A stretch of 7,293 nucleotides of DNA from Verrucomicrobiota bacterium. Lineage in GTDB: Bacteria > Verrucomicrobiota > Verrucomicrobiia > Verrucomicrobiales > Verrucomicrobiaceae. The stretch is taken from contig JAEYUU010000087.1 of the NCBI GenBank assembly GCA_023429545.1, positions 1-7,293 on the forward strand, in the 5' to 3' direction. Shown here piece after piece: positions 1-6,882 of this stretch. The stretch's first letter is position 1. Every line of letters starts with the position of its first letter. Made by a program: the position numbers and the translations under genes. The notes beneath the pieces are model-generated. The model was not told the origin of the DNA. It saw only the letters and a program-made list of their open reading frames with translations, and did not search any database.

Positions 1-1
1 G

Positions 2-838
2 AAAAAGACCGCGGAACACATCAGCAATACCGAGCGCATGTCCTCCGATGCTGAACGCGACAGCAAGGACGTGAAGCTCTACGCCCACCTGAAGGCCCAG
101 CTCAAATCGGGCAACTTCCAGACCTACAATGCGCTGGTGACCGACGTGCGGAACTTCGGATTCTTTGTCGATGTCACCGACCTCGGCATGAGCGGGCTCA
201 TTCACCTGTCCTCGCTGGCGGAAGATTTCTTCGTATTCGATCCAGTGCGAACCCAGCTCATTGGTCGTCACTCGCGCCGTGTCATCCGTCTGGGCGACCG
301 CCTTGAGGTGCAGATCTACCGCGTCGACGATACCAAGAAGCAGGTGGACTTCCAGCTTGCGCCGCAGGCTGGTGAGCCACAGCAGCAGGCACGCCCTTCA
401 CGCAGGCCACAGCATCGGGAGGAGCGTTTTCCCCGACGCGGACCTGCGCCGACGGCGGCATCAGACTCGCGACCGCCTCGGCAGCGTCCCCAGCAAGGCG
501 GTGAAAGCCGTCCTCCTGCTGACCAACCTGTGCGTGGTGAAGAACAACCCTCCTTTGGCAGAAAGCGTGGTGGCAAAGGCCGCAAGCACACGGGCGGCCC
601 TTCCAAGAAACGCGGCCACGGCTCCGGACGGGCGGCTCCCCAAGGAAAGCAGGAGGGTCCTGGCAAAGATGGATTCTCCAAGAAAGGTCCCTTCAAGAAG
701 AGAACCGGAGGACACGCGAAAAAGAGCGCCCCGAAAGATAACCGCAGGAGAGAGGGTGACAACAAGGCGCAAACGCACGCTAGAAAGCAGGGCCCGAATC
801 CCGCCAAAGGCCAGACTGATTGGAGACCAGGAACCTAG
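2..838 (+). CDS. rnr: Ribonuclease R, C-terminal part (5' end outside window)
   Basis: RNase R is a processive 3'-to-5' exoribonuclease of the RNB/RNase II family that degrades structured RNA and faulty mRNA in the cytoplasm. The frame is open from base 2. The first visible residues, up to the ATG at 38, contain HISNTERMSSDAERDS, which matches the end of the RNB catalytic domain (family pattern H.S.TER....A.RD). The ATG at 38 is therefore internal and the gene starts outside the window. An S1 RNA-binding domain follows at about bases 116-365 (NFGFFVDVTDLGMSGLIHLS, later RLGDRLEVQIYRVD). The remaining roughly 155 residues are a low-complexity tail rich in Lys, Arg, Gly, Pro and Gln, longer than the basic tail of E. 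coli RNase R. The gene ends in TAG and converges on polX 41 bases away. RNase II is a less likely identity, since the S1 sequence and basic tail fit RNase R. Confidence 0.93.
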   Translation, partial: KKTAEHISNTERMSSDAERDSKDVKLYAHLKAQLKSGNFQTYNALVTDVRNFGFFVDVTDLGMSGLIHLSSLAEDFFVFDPVRTQLIGRHSRRVIRLGDRLEVQIYRVDDTKKQVDFQLAPQAGEPQQQARPSRRPQHREERFPRRGPAPTAASDSRPPRQRPQQGGESRPPADQPVRGEEQPSFGRKRGGKGRKHTGGPSKKRGHGSGRAAPQGKQEGPGKDGFSKKGPFKKRTGGHAKKSAPKDNRRREGDNKAQTHARKQGPNPAKGQTDWRPGT

Positions 839-856
839 TACCCCAACGGCACTCGA

Positions 857-880
857 GTCGAGTTTCACTCGAAACCCGAC
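857..880. terminator. Hairpin in the convergent rnr/polX gap, possible bidirectional terminator
   Basis: The arms GTCG-A-GTTTC (857-866) and GAAAC-C-CGAC (871-880) pair over nine base pairs with one A/C mismatch and an ACTC loop. The hairpin lies between the rnr stop codon and the polX stop codon, and its right arm reaches the first base of the polX stop triplet. A symmetric stem between convergent genes is the usual position for a shared terminator. There is no T-run on either side, so it is not a canonical intrinsic terminator, and it may act only as a 3'-end stabiliser. Confidence 0.45.
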
Positions 881-2634
881 TACTTCCCCAGAGCCGTTCG
901 CTTCGCATTCAGCGCCTCTTCCACCTGTGCCAGCGGCAGGCAGTTCACCACGTCATCGCGCGTGAGCCAGCCTTTGCGGGCAATACGGGCGCCGAAGAAC
1001 ACATCCTGCAATCCACGCGTGCTGTGCGCATCCGGATTGATGGCGCACTTCACGCCCTTCTCCTTCGCCATCTTCCACCAGCGCCAGTCCATGTCGAGCC
1101 GCCAGGGATTGGCGTTGATCTCAATAATGGTCCCCGTTGCCGCGGCAGCGTCGATGATCTCGGGAATGTTTACCGCATAGCCGGGGCGTTGCAGCAGCAG
1201 CCGCCCGGTGACATGACCCAGCATGGTGACCTGCGGATTCTCTATTGCCTTGATGATGCGCTTCGTCATCTCCGCTTCGGACAGCGTGAAGAGATTGTGC
1301 ACGCTCGCCACCACATAGTCGAGCCCTGCCATGATCTCGTCGCTGAAATCCAGCGCGCCGTCCTTCAGGATATCCACCTCGCTCCCCGCGAAGAGGCGGA
1401 AGCCCTCACCCGCATACTCCGCGTTGAGCTTGCGGATCTCTTCCACCTGCGCGGCGAGGCGGATTTCATTCAATCCATTCGCCTGGAAGGAGGACTTGCT
1501 GTGGTCCGCGATTCCAAGGTACTGCCAGCCCACTTCTTGCGCAGCCTCCGCCATCTCACGCAGCGTGGCCGAGCCGTCGCTGGCCACGGTGTGATTGTGG
1601 AAGCAGCCACGTAGATTCTGCAACTCGACCAGCCTTGGAATTCTGCCCGATTCCGCCGCCTCGATCTCGCCGGTGTTTTCTCTCAGTTCCGGCGGGATGA
1701 AATCCAAATCGAGCGCGCGGTACACATCCGCCTCCTCCATGCACTTCGGATGGGGCTCCTTGCCCTTCCCCTGCGACACGGGTGAAAATCCGTACTCGTT
1801 GAGCGACCAGCCGCGATCAAGCGCACGACTTCGCAGGATGATGTTGTGCTCCTTGCTGCCGGTGAAATACACCAGCGCACAGGCGAACTCATCATTCGTC
1901 ACCACACGGAGGTCACACTGCACACCGCTGTCCAGCAGCACGCTCGCCTTGGTGTCGCCATGCCCCAACACCTGGGTCACGCCGGGCATGCGCACGAAGT
2001 CCTCCAGCACCTCCTTCGGCTGTCGCGATGCCGCCAGGAAATCCAGATCATGCACGGTCTCCTTCCCCCGGCGGTAGCTGCCGCCGACTTCCACGCGGGA
2101 TACATCCGGATGATCGCGCAGCATGTCCAGAACACCCATCGCGATGGGTGCCACCTGCTCCTGCCGGAACTCATGCGCGTGGCTCTCGCGAAAGGTGATT
2201 CCCTGGAGCAGCTTCTCCGCGGTCTTCGCACCAAAACCTGGCAGCTTTGCGGCCTCCCCGCTCTCACAAACGCGCCTGAGGTCGGCAATGGATTTCACCC
2301 CCAGCGTGGCAAACAGGGCGGCGATCTTTTTTGCGCCGAGGCCCTGCACTTCAAACAGCTCCAGAATACCATCCCCGAACTCCGCCTTGAGCTTCTCATA
2401 GAACTCCAGCTTCCCGGTGCTGGCCAGTTCATGCAACTTCTGCTGCAACGCGTCACCGATGCCCTTGATGCCGCCGAGGTCATTCGCCTTGGCGCGCGCC
2501 ACGATGTCGCCGCTGAAGTTTTCCACGACATCCGCGCCCGTGGAGTAGGCACGGATCTTGAAGGGATTTTCTCCCTTGAGCTCCAGCAGCCGCGCGATGT
2601 TGCGCAGCACGTCGGCCATCTGTTCAGCGGTCAT
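880..2634 (-). CDS. polX: DNA polymerase/3'-5' exonuclease PolX
   Basis: Family X DNA polymerase for gap filling in base-excision repair, joined to a PHP-type metal-dependent exonuclease domain. The 584-residue length is normal for bacterial PolX. The N-terminal 8-kDa-like region has helix-hairpin-helix motifs near residues 54-60 (GGIKGIG), 96-100 (VQGLGAK) and 131-137 (LPGFGAK). The polymerase palm shows GGSYRRGK at 184-191, metal-binding Asp196 and Asp198 in HDLDFL, Asp241 in CDLRVV, and YFTGSKEHN at 256-264. The PHP domain from about 340 keeps all expected ligands: His346, His348, Asp353, His378, Glu419, His446, His474, Asp535 and His537. Both activities therefore look intact. The start fits the family N-terminus, although no clear Shine-Dalgarno precedes it. 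It lies 79 bases downstream of smpB on the same strand and may be co-transcribed with it. Confidence 0.96.
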   Translation of the reverse strand: MTAEQMADVLRNIARLLELKGENPFKIRAYSTGADVVENFSGDIVARAKANDLGGIKGIGDALQQKLHELASTGKLEFYEKLKAEFGDGILELFEVQGLGAKKIAALFATLGVKSIADLRRVCESGEAAKLPGFGAKTAEKLLQGITFRESHAHEFRQEQVAPIAMGVLDMLRDHPDVSRVEVGGSYRRGKETVHDLDFLAASRQPKEVLEDFVRMPGVTQVLGHGDTKASVLLDSGVQCDLRVVTNDEFACALVYFTGSKEHNIILRSRALDRGWSLNEYGFSPVSQGKGKEPHPKCMEEADVYRALDLDFIPPELRENTGEIEAAESGRIPRLVELQNLRGCFHNHTVASDGSATLREMAEAAQEVGWQYLGIADHSKSSFQANGLNEIRLAAQVEEIRKLNAEYAGEGFRLFAGSEVDILKDGALDFSDEIMAGLDYVVASVHNLFTLSEAEMTKRIIKAIENPQVTMLGHVTGRLLLQRPGYAVNIPEIIDAAAATGTIIEINANPWRLDMDWRWWKMAKEKGVKCAINPDAHSTRGLQDVFFGARIARKGWLTRDDVVNCLPLAQVEEALNAKRTALGK

Positions 2635-2713
2635 GGGCGCATGGTGGCGAGATGGCTCGGACTGTCCACGCTCAATGTAACCCGGCCTCTCCTGAGGCTG
2701 GCGCGCACCCGCT

Positions 2714-3175
2714 CTACTTCCTGGCGCGCTCGTTGAAGCGGGCCATGTCCCGCTGGGCCTCCCGCATCTCGGCCTTTTTCTTGAGGTCCTGGCGTTGGTC
2801 GCCCTTCGTCTTGCCCTTGCCTATGCCGATTTCGATTTTGACGCAGCGGTTCTTCCAGTAGGCCCGCAGGGCCACGAGGGACTGGCCCTTCTGCTGGCTG
2901 GCGGCCCAGAGGCGCAGGATCTCATTCTTATGCAGAAGCAGGCGGCGGCTGCGGCGGGCCTCATGCTGCTCATGACTGGCCTTCACATAGGGCTGGATGT
3001 CGCAGCCGTAGAGGAAGCACTGGCCGCGCTCCACACGGGCAAAGGCATCACCAATATTGATGTGCCCGGCACGGATGGACTTCACCTCGGTGCCCTTGAG
3101 CTCGATACCCGCTTCCACCTTCTCCAGGATGTGGTAGTCCCGGTGCGCTTTGCGGTTGGTGGCGATTTCACTCAT
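2714..3175 (-). CDS. smpB: SsrA-binding protein SmpB
   Basis: SmpB binds tmRNA and delivers it to stalled ribosomes during trans-translation. The 153-residue product has the family signatures NRKA at 7-10, the tmRNA-binding core GIELKGTEVKSIRAG at 23-37, and R-R-LLLHKNEI at about 77-86. The basic C-terminal tail (about 119-153, GKGKTKGDQR then Lys/Arg-rich) is the part that enters the mRNA channel of the ribosome in characterised SmpB proteins. The frame extends upstream to an ATG at 3259. I chose the ATG at 3175 because it gives the usual family length and N-terminus and has GGAAGGG nine bases upstream. It lies between rpoZ and polX on the same strand. The tmRNA gene ssrA is not in the window. 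Confidence 0.95.
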   Translation of the reverse strand: MSEIATNRKAHRDYHILEKVEAGIELKGTEVKSIRAGHINIGDAFARVERGQCFLYGCDIQPYVKASHEQHEARRSRRLLLHKNEILRLWAASQQKGQSLVALRAYWKNRCVKIEIGIGKGKTKGDQRQDLKKKAEMREAQRDMARFNERARK

Positions 3176-3193
3176 GACGGCATGCCCTTCCAA

Positions 3194-3254
3194 ATGCCTC
3201 CTCAGTAAGGCATCCTGTTTTTCTGCTCCAATCGCGAAGGCAAATGCCCTCGCG
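3194..3254 (-). promoter_or_regulatory. Two consecutive hairpins in the smpB leader
   Basis: Upstream of smpB the transcript can form two stems. The first has arms at 3246-3254 and 3233-3241, eight of nine positions paired around a four-base loop (one A/C mismatch). The second has a perfect six-base stem ATGCCT/AGGCAT (3208-3213 with 3194-3199) and an eight-base loop. The second stem partly covers a GAGGAGG motif about 20 bases before the smpB start. The pairings are read directly from sequence. A role in mRNA processing, stability or smpB translation is inference. Confidence 0.3.
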
Positions 3255-3267
3255 TTCATCCTTCCGC

Positions 3268-3285
3268 GGCGGCGATGATGCCGCC
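3268..3285 (-). repeat. GC-rich hairpin just after rpoZ
   Basis: A perfect six-base inverted repeat, GGCGGC (3268-3273) and GCCGCC (3280-3285), lies four bases past the rpoZ stop codon in transcript direction. No T-run follows, so it is not a canonical terminator. It could stabilise the rpoZ mRNA 3' end or cause weak attenuation between rpoZ and smpB. Confidence 0.35.
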
Positions 3286-3289
3286 ACCT

Positions 3290-3502
3290 TCAGAGGGGGA
3301 GGCCTTCTTCCAGGCGCTCCACCTTGATCTTGCCTTCGATGATTTCCTGGAGGGCGACATCCGCCTCCCGCATGCCCGGCTTCTTGTCGATGAGCGCAGG
3401 GCGGCCCAAGGTCAGCTGCTTGACGCGCTTCGAGACCATGTTGATCAATACAGGGAGCTCAGGGACGACCAGAGCGGCTTTTTCAACGAGTTCGGCTCTC
3501 AT
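3290..3502 (-). CDS. rpoZ: DNA-directed RNA polymerase subunit omega
   Basis: Omega is the small subunit that helps the beta-prime subunit fold and assemble into RNA polymerase. The 70-residue product has the short helical omega layout: an N-terminal helix, then VLINMVSKRVKQLTLGRPAL at 18-37 (family pattern N.VS.R..QL..G..P), then ADVALQEIIEGKI at 47-59 (family A..EI..G.I). It is divergent from the E. coli protein, so the call rests on this pattern and on size. The frame extends upstream to an ATG at 3580, which would add 26 residues. I chose the ATG at 3502 because the conserved part begins at MRAELVEKAA. Neither start has a clear Shine-Dalgarno. It appears to head a block with smpB and polX. 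Confidence 0.8.
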   Translation of the reverse strand: MRAELVEKAALVVPELPVLINMVSKRVKQLTLGRPALIDKKPGMREADVALQEIIEGKIKVERLEEGLPL

Positions 3503-3638
3503 AGCTTGGACTGGAAGACCGCCGAATGCGCCCCTGCTGGCAGCTTTGGTCGAAAGGGGCATGGAAACGATGGCGGCCATGGTGAGGATGGTTTGGGGTC
3601 AGATTCTCCTCAGGCCCATAGGGCGCGGGGGAGTCTGA

Positions 3639-3667
3639 TAGATAAGCACAGAAGTGCCGGGACGCAA
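3639..3667 (-). promoter_or_regulatory. Candidate promoter for rpoZ-smpB-polX
   Basis: On the minus strand a TTGCGT -35-like hexamer (3662-3667) is followed after 17 bases by a TATCTA -10-like hexamer (3639-3644). The spacing is ideal but the -10 match is poor. It lies in the approximately 250-base gap between jag and rpoZ, which is the only wide gap inside the minus-strand block and a natural place for a new transcript to start. No other better promoter was seen in this gap. Confidence 0.3.
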
Positions 3668-3711
3668 GTTAGAAGGTTGTCAGGTTTGGGTTTGCCCGTG
3701 GTCGGAAGATG

Positions 3712-3753
3712 GAAGCTCCCATGCCGCCCGCCTGCCCAAAGGCAGGAAGCTTC
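3712..3753 (-). repeat. Nested inverted repeat just after jag
   Basis: An outer pair GAAGCT (3712-3717) and AGCTTC (3748-3753) encloses an inner pair CCTGCC (3731-3736) and GGCAGG (3741-3746) with a CAAA loop. The structure begins directly after the jag stop codon. No T-run follows on the minus strand, so it is not a canonical intrinsic terminator. Its position suggests it ends or protects the rpmH-to-jag transcript, which is inference. Confidence 0.35.
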
Positions 3754-3755
3754 GC

Positions 3756-4262
3756 TCACGCGCCCTGCCCATCTCCTTGCGGCTCAACCGCAGGCGGAGC
3801 CTGGCTGGTACTCCCCCGCTTCTTCAGCGTGATCCGCTTGAAGCGGCCGTCCCCTTTGGCACTCTCGCTGATGATGTCTGGATCCTCGACGAACAGGTTG
3901 TGCACCAGGCGGCGGTAATAGCTGTTCATCGGGTTCAGCGCGATGGCGTGGCCGGTGGCCCTCACCCGCTCCGCCTGCTGCTTCACCTTCTCCAGCATGC
4001 TGTCCTCGCGCATGGTGCGGAAGTACTCCACATCCACCCGGATGCGGGGCGACTTGGGCTCGCGGCGCTGCAGGATGCGGTTCACGAGGTACTGGATGTC
4101 ATCCAGCACCTCCCCGCGGCGCCCGATCAGGGCATCCGGTTCTTCCGTGAGAATCTGCAGCGTGGGACCGTCCGGGCCGTCATCCTCCTCAATCTTCACG
4201 ACAAAGCCGAGGTAACCCAGCATGGTGTCGAGAATCTTGCGGGAGTGTTCCAGGGACGTCAT
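3756..4262 (-). CDS. jag: KH and R3H domain RNA-binding protein (Jag/KhpB/EloR family)
   Basis: Cytoplasmic RNA-binding protein whose relatives are encoded next to YidC in many bacteria; in pneumococcus the homologue affects cell elongation and division. The 168-residue product has a KH domain with the GxxG loop GRRG at 47-50 inside ALIGRRGEVLDDIQYLVNR, then an R3H domain at about 85-147 with the signature Arg117-x-x-x-His121 in NPMNSYYRRLVH. It lacks the separate N-terminal Jag domain found in many Firmicutes and ends in a short Pro/Gln/Gly tail. Its ATG overlaps the yidC stop as ATGA and no Shine-Dalgarno is visible, so translation is probably coupled to yidC. Family membership is clear; its function in this organism is not known from sequence. 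Confidence 0.92.
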   Translation of the reverse strand: MTSLEHSRKILDTMLGYLGFVVKIEEDDGPDGPTLQILTEEPDALIGRRGEVLDDIQYLVNRILQRREPKSPRIRVDVEYFRTMREDSMLEKVKQQAERVRATGHAIALNPMNSYYRRLVHNLFVEDPDIISESAKGDGRFKRITLKKRGSTSQAPPAVEPQGDGQGA

Positions 4263-6133
4263 GTATTCGGCTTGCGGGTCGATTTGGTGCCACCGCCGCC
4301 GGGACGCAGGGTTCTGGTTTTTTCCTTCTTCTGTTTGTTGCCCGCGGCGTGGGACGACATGGATGACACAGACGAAGCCTTGGTGTCAATCACCGTTTTT
4401 TTTTCAAGAACAGGCTCCTTCTGCCAGATGCGTGTGAGCTGGGCCTGGACGATCATGAAGATGTTCGTGAACGTCCAGTATAGCGCCAGCGCGGACGCGA
4501 AGGTGTAGCAGAAGAACAGAAACATGAACGGCATGAACATGAAGATGCGCTGCTGCATCTTGTCCGCCGTGGCGGGCTGCGGCGTGAGCTTCATCTGCAG
4601 GAACATGGTGAGGCCCATGAGCAACGGGAGCGGATTGATGTCGAGGTGCGTGAAGAACAGATTGACCGTGGCAACCGTGTCAGGGAGCGAAAGGTCCTGC
4701 ACCCACAGGATGAAGGGCTGGCCGCGCAACTCAGTGGCGCTCTTCAGGGCGGTGTAAAAGCCGATGAAGATCGGGAACTGCACCAGCAGCGGAAGACACC
4801 CGCCGATGGGATTCACCCCATACTCGCGATAGAGCTTCATCATCTCCTGGTTGACCTTCTGCGGGTCATCCTTGTGCTTCTCCTGAAGCTCCTTCATCAT
4901 GGGCGAAAGCTTGCCCATTTTCTTCATCTGCGCATTGGAACGCGCCTGTAGCGGCCACAGGAGGCTACGTACCGCCAAGGTCAGCATGATGATGGCCACA
5001 CCCCAATTCCCCGACCAGTCGTGGAAAACTCTCAAGGCTGTCACCAGCAGACGGCTCACCCAGCCAAACCAGTTCCCGTAGAACATCACTCCGCTCATCT
5101 GACGCTCATGATTGCCGTCCGCCTTGTCGATGGCACTGAGGTCGCGGTAAATCTTGGGTCCCGCATAGATGCGGAACTCCAGCGTTTTCGTACCAGCGGC
5201 CTCCAGTTCCACGGGCGGCAGGCTCATCCCACCATGAATGGCATGGTCCGTGGCGGCCTTGCTGTGCTTCGCGAATTCATCCTTGGAGTGGTCAATGAGG
5301 AAACGCTCCGTCCAGATGCGTGCGGGCTGGTCTTCCTTGTTGCTGATGACCGTGGCATAGAAGCGGCTCATCACGCCGACCCAGCGGGAGCGGGGAAGAG
5401 CGCGGTGCTCCTCCAGGATGGGACTGCCCCAGCCGAACCAGTTCGGGCCGTCCCGGAAATGGCTGGTGTGCAACGCGCTGGCGTCCCCCGCGTCATTCCA
5501 GATGAAGGCCGGACGCTCGATTTCATCCGGGCGCAGTTCCGAGGCTGCGCCTGTGTAGAGGAACCAACTGTCGCGGCTGATCTTCGCGCCGCTCTGGTTG
5601 GTCAGGGTGATCTTCAGATCCAGAAGATGGTCGCTGATGGCCGGTCCAGTGGAGAAACGATACTCCTTGCGGATAAGGACCTTCTCGGCCGATTCTGCTT
5701 CGAAGATGACGTGCTTGTCGCTTTTCTCGACCACCCTGTAGTTCAGGTCGTCATAGCTTCGCGCGGCATTGCTGAGGGCGCCGATGGGAGCCTTCCCCCA
5801 TTTATTGAGGACGACTTTGTCCTTTGTGTCGAGCAGGTTGATCTTGCTGATGCCACCGCCCTTGCTGGTGAGTTCATAGCGGGCGTTGGTGCTGGTAAGC
5901 TCGACGGTTTCCGCCACGGCGGCTGCGGGAGCGGCAGCGGTACCAGGGGCTGGCGCAGAAGCGGTAGCGGAAGGGGCTTGGGCGGCGCCCGCAGTGCCGG
6001 GAGTGGCCGGAGCAGCCTCCGCGGGCTTGGCGGGCGGCGTCTGCGGCACCGGCTGATTCTTCGTCATGAAGAAGCCATTGATGACTATGCCGACGACGCA
6101 GAGGGACACTACGATCCAGGTCTTTTTATCCAT
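4259..6133 (-). CDS. yidC: Membrane protein insertase YidC
   Basis: YidC/Oxa1 insertase, which inserts and folds inner-membrane proteins alone or with the Sec translocon. The 624-residue protein has an N-terminal membrane segment at about 6-23, an Ala/Pro-rich linker at 27-75 and a large periplasmic P1 beta domain at about 77-330, typical of Gram-negative YidC. The conserved insertase core follows at about 355-567. It includes Arg389 in LTLAVRSLLWPL, which aligns with the essential groove arginine of E. coli YidC, then the cytoplasmic helical hairpin and NPIGGCLPLLVQFPIFIGFY at 441-460. Further membrane segments lie near 486-512 and 527-567. The tail after about 575 is Ser- then Lys/Arg-rich and probably meets the ribosome. 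The start has no clear Shine-Dalgarno and lies 37 bases after yidD. An A9 run is present at codons 577-580. Confidence 0.97.
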   Translation of the reverse strand: MDKKTWIVVSLCVVGIVINGFFMTKNQPVPQTPPAKPAEAAPATPGTAGAAQAPSATASAPAPGTAAAPAAAVAETVELTSTNARYELTSKGGGISKINLLDTKDKVVLNKWGKAPIGALSNAARSYDDLNYRVVEKSDKHVIFEAESAEKVLIRKEYRFSTGPAISDHLLDLKITLTNQSGAKISRDSWFLYTGAASELRPDEIERPAFIWNDAGDASALHTSHFRDGPNWFGWGSPILEEHRALPRSRWVGVMSRFYATVISNKEDQPARIWTERFLIDHSKDEFAKHSKAATDHAIHGGMSLPPVELEAAGTKTLEFRIYAGPKIYRDLSAIDKADGNHERQMSGVMFYGNWFGWVSRLLVTALRVFHDWSGNWGVAIIMLTLAVRSLLWPLQARSNAQMKKMGKLSPMMKELQEKHKDDPQKVNQEMMKLYREYGVNPIGGCLPLLVQFPIFIGFYTALKSATELRGQPFILWVQDLSLPDTVATVNLFFTHLDINPLPLLMGLTMFLQMKLTPQPATADKMQQRIFMFMPFMFLFFCYTFASALALYWTFTNIFMIVQAQLTRIWQKEPVLEKKTVIDTKASSVSSMSSHAAGNKQKKEKTRTLRPGGGGTKSTRKPNT

Positions 6134-6170
6134 GTCAGGGTGTAGAAAAGAATTGTGGGGGAGAAATGGG

Positions 6171-6509
6171 CTAAACGGCGCGGGCGCGCATCAATCTGCT
6201 GTCGCTGCCGGGAGGAGACTGGTGCTCCGAAGATGCGTGGTGGCAATCGCAATCCGCGCCGGGGTCATTCTTGTCACCTGCGGGGGGAACGGGGTCATCC
6301 CCGCTGCCGCCCCAGGGATGGCAGCGGCAGATGCGCTTGATGCCCATCCAGCTGCCGCGCAGGACACCGTGAGTCTCCACCGCCTCAAGAAAGTACATGG
6401 AGCAGGTGGGCGTGTAGCGGCAGCCACCCGCCGGTCCCGCGGCAAAATGGATGACCGGGGAAATGAAAAGCTTGTAGCCACGGATGGCGATCCGGATGAG
6501 GAATTTCAT
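6171..6509 (-). CDS. yidD: Membrane protein insertion efficiency factor YidD
   Basis: YidD is a small membrane-associated protein that improves YidC-dependent insertion in E. coli. The 112-residue product has an amphipathic N-terminus ([16 protein letters not shown]) and the conserved core [12 protein letters not shown] at 28-39, [20 protein letters not shown] at 41-60, and [15 protein letters not shown] at 61-75. After the core comes a hydrophilic tail of about 36 residues with a DCDCHH cluster at 86-91, longer than many YidD proteins. Its ATG overlaps the rnpA stop as ATGA, so its translation is probably coupled to rnpA. An AGGAGG lies 16 bases upstream of the start, inside rnpA, rather far for normal use. 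Confidence 0.95.
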   Translation of the reverse strand: MKFLIRIAIRGYKLFISPVIHFAAGPAGGCRYTPTCSMYFLEAVETHGVLRGSWMGIKRICRCHPWGGSGDDPVPPAGDKNDPGADCDCHHASSEHQSPPGSDSRLMRARAV

Positions 6510-6868
6510 GGCGTGCCGGGGACTGCCTCCTGCTGAAGGACGCGAGCGCGGCGAGCGGCACGCATCCAGTCCTGTTTCAGCTCCTCAAAAGAGGCTTCGA
6601 GGATGCGCCAGCGGGCGACTGTGACCACCCAGATGCCATCTTGAAGTCCGGCCTCGCGGATGATTTCCCGGAGCCGGCGGCGGGCAAGATTGCGCTGCAC
6701 TGCTCCGCCAACCTTGCGTGAGGTGATGACGCCAGAGCGCCAAGGGCCACCCTCCGGGTGGCGCAGGACATTGACAATCACAAACTTCCCGGGAACGCTC
6801 GTGCCCTCAGCCCGTACCCGGGCAAACTCAGAAGAAGAGCGCAAGCGACGCGCGGCGGGAAGTCGCAT
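6506..6868 (-). CDS. rnpA: Ribonuclease P protein component
   Basis: Protein subunit of RNase P, which helps the catalytic RNA bind and cut pre-tRNA 5' leaders. The 120-residue product is of normal length. It shows Phe15 in the N-terminal strand region and the family signature [22 protein letters not shown] at about 51-72 (family pattern K.G.AV.RN...R.LRE), followed by a hydrophobic strand (IWVVTVAR) and a basic C-terminal helix. The ATG at 6868 is chosen because it gives MRLP and the expected N-terminus. It lies 14 bases after rpmH, and GAGG overlapping the rpmH stop codon may serve as a weak ribosome-binding site. The frame is open far upstream through rpmH. Confidence 0.93.
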   Translation of the reverse strand: MRLPAARRLRSSSEFARVRAEGTSVPGKFVIVNVLRHPEGGPWRSGVITSRKVGGAVQRNLARRRLREIIREAGLQDGIWVVTVARWRILEASFEELKQDWMRAARRARVLQQEAVPGTP

Positions 6869-6882
6869 GGCGGCACACAACC

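Noticed and set aside
316..807. 163-codon minus-strand frame and overlapping frames opposite the rnr tail
   Set aside because: The plus-strand frame continues directly from the S1 domain to a stop just before polX. The opposite frames are Pro/Arg/Leu-rich mirrors of the basic tail.
1846..2736. 296-codon plus-strand open frame, and a similar one at 820-1614
   Set aside because: Both lie opposite polX, which has intact polymerase and PHP motifs. Their translations look like shadow proteins without domains.
3176..3259. Longer smpB start at 3259
   Set aside because: It adds 28 residues not typical of SmpB, GGAAGG directly abuts the ATG with no spacing, and the family N-terminus begins at the ATG at 3175.
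3503..3580. Longer rpoZ start at 3580
   Set aside because: The extra 26 residues resemble no omega sequence, and the conserved segment begins at the ATG at 3502. It cannot be fully excluded, since neither start has a clear ribosome-binding site.
2635..3755. tmRNA gene next to smpB
   Set aside because: No gap is long enough for the roughly 350-base tmRNA and no tRNA-like ends were seen.
3654..4508. 284-codon plus-strand open frame
   Set aside because: It runs antisense to jag and the end of yidC, both well supported, and shows no known motif.
5021..6145. 374-codon plus-strand open frame
   Set aside because: It is antisense to yidC, whose domains and conserved residues are clear. Long antisense frames are expected in GC-rich coding sequence, and its product has no recognisable family.
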